From Ruminococcaceae bacterium UBA737 (GTDB lineage Bacteria; Bacillota; Clostridia; Oscillospirales; Acutalibacteraceae): 15,575 bases of DNA. The notes under the pieces are model-generated. The model saw nothing but the letters and a program-made list of their open reading frames with translations, was not told the DNA's origin and made no database searches. Below are positions 13,866 through 15,575 of this stretch, in pieces; positions within the stretch are counted from its first letter, which is position 1; the number at the start of each line of letters is the position of its first letter. Both the position numbers and the translations under genes were made by a program. The stretch lies in assembly GCA_002297415.1 (NCBI GenBank), contig DBKZ01000058.1, positions 1 to 15,575 of the forward strand, written 5' to 3'.

Positions 13866-14083
13866 ATAACTTAGGTTATGTTGCGGCGTTTACGCCGCAT
13901 TTTGTTTTTTCGGCGACATGTGCGGCGAAAAAACACCTTGTAAGCGAAAAACCGTTTAATTAAGCGGTTTTTCAAGAACGCTGGGGTGGTATTGGCGGGG
14001 ATAGAGTGCAGTCCGAAAATCTCCGATTTTCGAGCGAACGGCATTCTAGGCCTTGAGAGTGTCGACTTTTTCGACACTCTCAA
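13866..14083. repeat. Hairpin island, probable dispersed repeat
   Basis: At least six consecutive inverted repeats fill this gene-free stretch: 13866-13879 (ATAAC/GTTAT), 13882-13899 (TGCGGCG/CGCCGCA, then T-rich), 13905-13933 (TTTTTTCG/CGAAAAAA), 13938-13976 (CTTG + GAAAAACCG), 14002-14048 (TAGAGTGC/GCATTCTA enclosing CGAAAATC/GATTTTCG at 14014-14032), and 14053-14083 (a perfect 13-bp stem). The decamer CGAGCGAACG (14031-14040) is shared with the tRNA-tail cassette. No plausible ORF. It could be a REP-like repeat or contain a structured RNA. Confidence 0.6.
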
Positions 14084-14220
14084 ATTGTATTTTGTGGTTT
14101 TAAAATTATCGGTCTACTACATATATAATATATAGGGCGCAAAGGCGTTAAGCCGCAAAATCGGCGAATTTAACAAAAGAAATGTCAGCCGCTGTCAATT
14201 TGGAGCCGATAAACAAGGTT

Positions 14221-14251
14221 ACAAACTTGTAACTATTTGTAACAAGTTTGT
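14221..14251. promoter_or_regulatory. Operator-like inverted repeat upstream of the 3D gene
   Basis: ACAAACTTGT (14221-14230) and ACAAGTTTGT (14242-14251) are exact inverted copies, and the repeat continues inward by two more base pairs after one mismatch, around a TATTT centre. It ends 41 bp upstream of the -35 box at 14293. A regulator-binding site is likely; the regulator is unknown. The rest of 14084-14292 is AT-rich with no gene seen. Confidence 0.5.
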
Positions 14252-14292
14252 TTCTTTGTGCATATTATACAAAATACACTTCATTTTTTGCC

Positions 14293-14321
14293 TTGACATA
14301 TACAAGGGAAGTCAATATAAT
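14293..14321 (+). promoter_or_regulatory. Consensus sigma-A promoter of the 3D gene
   Basis: TTGACA (14293-14298), a 17-bp spacer, TATAAT (14316-14321), perfect at both boxes. The -35 and the spacer end form an inverted repeat TTGAC...GTCAA. The expected leader is about 46 nt, too short for a riboswitch. Confidence 0.9.
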
Positions 14322-14373
14322 AAGTCTCGTTGCGATTCTTCTGTCGCAGCTTGAATTTAAAAGGAGACGTTAT

Positions 14374-15453
14374 ATGCGTAAAATATTAAAATTCGCCGCT
14401 AAAAAGACCGCGCGATTTTTCAGACACAGAATTCCGCTTGCGGTATTTCTTTGCCTTGCAACCGCCGCCAGTCTTATGTTCCTTAAAAATTCTCTTAATA
14501 CCTTCAGAATTTTTGACGGCGAAACAACCCTTACCGTTCGTTCGCTTTCCGCGAATACGGCGGATGTCTTAAAGCTTGCCGACCTTAAATCGGATAACTA
14601 CAATCTGGTTTCGACTAAGGTAAGCGGAAAGTATACAAAGCTTTCCATAGAATATACATTTCCTGTATATGTAACTGTCGGTCAGTCCACAACAGAGGTT
14701 TACACACCTAAGGCTACCGTAGGCGAAATTTTAGGTTCAATGGGCATCGTTCCCGATGAGGACGATATCGTAGAGCCTTCTGTTGATACGGTGGTTGAAA
14801 AGACAACATATATTGATTATTCGCGTGTAGAATATGTTCAGGGGAGCTATACTCAGGATATTCCCTATCAGACCGAGACTGTTATCGGCGATAATTCCGC
14901 TTCGGGCGTTACAACAACGCTTGTAAACGGTAAAAACGGTGTTTCTCAGGTTAATTACACCGCTAAGGTTATTAACGGCGTTACTGTTGAAACAATTGTA
15001 AACAGCACGGTTACCATTTCAAACCCCGTAAACCGCAGACAGGTTATCGGAGCTACGACCACCTCGGTTGCCGCCGCGACAAGCAGCAGTGTTTCGTGCA
15101 TTTCGACGCTCAGCCCCTCTTCGCCTATTGAGCTTGACGCAAACGGAGTGCCTTTAAGCTACACCAAAAAAATGACCGTTCAGGCAACGGCTTATACCTA
15201 TACCGGACATAACTGCGCAACCGGCGTTGCGCCTCAGCCGGGATATATTGCGGTAAACCCGAAAGTTATTCCTTACGGAACAAGAATGTATATAGTTTCT
15301 TCAGACGGAAGATTTGTTTACGGCTATGCCGTAGCCGCGGATACAGGCGGATTTACCTCGTCAAGACCTAACAATGTCGATTTGTTTATGGCTACAAAGG
15401 CGGCTTGCTCGGCTTTCGGAAGAAGAAATGTTGAGATTTATTTTCTGCCGTAA
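14374..15453 (+). CDS. YabE-like G5/3D-domain cell-wall protein
   Basis: 359 aa. A basic N-terminus and one membrane segment (about 21-38) suggest an anchored or secreted protein. Next come two DUF348-like segments (about 43-80 and 95-135), a G5 domain (about 140-220), a Ser/Thr/Ala-rich linker (225-255), and a C-terminal 3D domain (about 268-359) with the aspartate motif ADTGG...NVDLF. The 3D domain resembles the MltA lytic-transglycosylase core, and relatives (YabE, Rpf/Sps-like) cleave or remodel peptidoglycan. Start 14374 has AAGGAG 7 nt upstream; the longer frame to 14248 runs through the promoter and is rejected. It is followed by a bidirectional terminator. Confidence 0.92.
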   Translation: MRKILKFAAKKTARFFRHRIPLAVFLCLATAASLMFLKNSLNTFRIFDGETTLTVRSLSANTADVLKLADLKSDNYNLVSTKVSGKYTKLSIEYTFPVYVTVGQSTTEVYTPKATVGEILGSMGIVPDEDDIVEPSVDTVVEKTTYIDYSRVEYVQGSYTQDIPYQTETVIGDNSASGVTTTLVNGKNGVSQVNYTAKVINGVTVETIVNSTVTISNPVNRRQVIGATTTSVAAATSSSVSCISTLSPSSPIELDANGVPLSYTKKMTVQATAYTYTGHNCATGVAPQPGYIAVNPKVIPYGTRMYIVSSDGRFVYGYAVAADTGGFTSSRPNNVDLFMATKAACSAFGRRNVEIYFLP

Positions 15454-15498
15454 ATATTCATAACTAATGAATACTTAAAAATGAATAATGAATAATAC

Positions 15499-15532
15499 AA
15501 AAAATCCTGCCGCTTTTGCGGCAGGATTTTTT
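15499..15532. terminator. Bidirectional terminator between 3D gene and tRNA-Val
   Basis: A perfect 15-bp stem (15499-15513 with 15518-15532) and TTTT loop, with six A's on the left and six T's on the right. It serves both convergent units and overlaps the last base of the encoded CCA of tRNA-Val. Confidence 0.9.
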
Positions 15533-15534
15533 GG

Positions 15535-15575
15535 TGGAGACAACTGGACTTGAACCGGTGACCCCTTGCATGTCA
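15535..15575 (-). tRNA. tRNA-Val (anticodon GAC), 3' part only
   Basis: The minus strand reads T33, anticodon GAC, the 3' anticodon-stem strand GCAAG, variable loop GGGTC, T arm ACCGG-TTCAAGT-CCAGT (one C-A mismatch), acceptor strand TGTCTCC, discriminator A, and an encoded CCA at 15532-15534. The 5' half lies beyond the window edge. The anticodon is inferred from the variable-loop length and T33. Confidence 0.85.

Noticed and set aside
13866..14373. c-di-AMP (ydaO-type) riboswitch upstream of the 3D gene
   Set aside because: Such switches often control wall hydrolases, but the consensus promoter at 14293 leaves a leader of only about 46 nt, and the upstream hairpins do not show the conserved core I would expect.

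Overview
The window looks like a chromosomal segment of a low-to-moderate GC, Gram-positive member of the Bacillota, probably a gut-type clostridium (Oscillospirales/Ruminococcaceae-like; the family is inference). The evidence is strong AGGAGG-type ribosome binding sites, sigma-A promoters close to TTGACA-17-TATAAT, the rpmG-secE-nusG-rplK-rplA order, a PyrR-attenuated pyrR-uraA unit, and a YabE-type G5/3D cell-wall protein. There are no insertion sequences, CRISPR arrays or phage genes.

Layout. (1) 1-1780: tRNA-Gln(CUG), its terminator, a short cassette built from copies of the tRNA T-arm and 3' tail with a second terminator, then a two-gene unit encoding a Fic-domain AMPylase and a barstar-family RNase inhibitor. 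This is the most accessory-looking part. (2) 1803-4819, minus strand: ksgA (rsmA), a class I aminotransferase and a PfkB/1-phosphofructokinase-type sugar kinase, overlapping head to tail behind one promoter. (3) 4831-5619: a divergent gene of unknown function. (4) 5630-8681: the rpmG-secE-nusG-rplK-rplA transcription/translation/secretion operon with long structured leaders. SecE carries an unusual N-terminal four-helix membrane extension, and two related GUGGGAGG...CCAC motifs precede rplK and rplA. (5) 8658-9820, minus: two adjacent HD-domain hydrolases, one resembling a small alarmone (ppGpp) hydrolase. (6) 9904-11108, plus: a small membrane protein and an SGNH/GDSL esterase. (7) 11113-13815, minus: pyrR, uraA and a Pat-like GNAT acetyltransferase. 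The pyrR leader has a PyrR-type RNA hairpin and an intrinsic terminator, and a second, similar loop sits at the uraA ribosome binding site. (8) 13816-14373: a gene-free stretch holding at least six consecutive hairpins, an operator-like inverted repeat and a consensus promoter. (9) 14374-15453: the G5/3D cell-wall protein, a bidirectional terminator, and the 3' part of tRNA-Val(GAC) on the minus strand at the window edge.

Most of the window is housekeeping. The less ordinary items are the tRNA-tail cassette, the Fic-barstar pair with no visible barnase, the extended SecE, the paired ribosomal-protein leader motifs, the possible second PyrR target, and the hairpin island upstream of the 3D protein. 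Many gene starts were moved downstream from the longest reading frame because promoters or ribosome binding sites lie inside the longer version.
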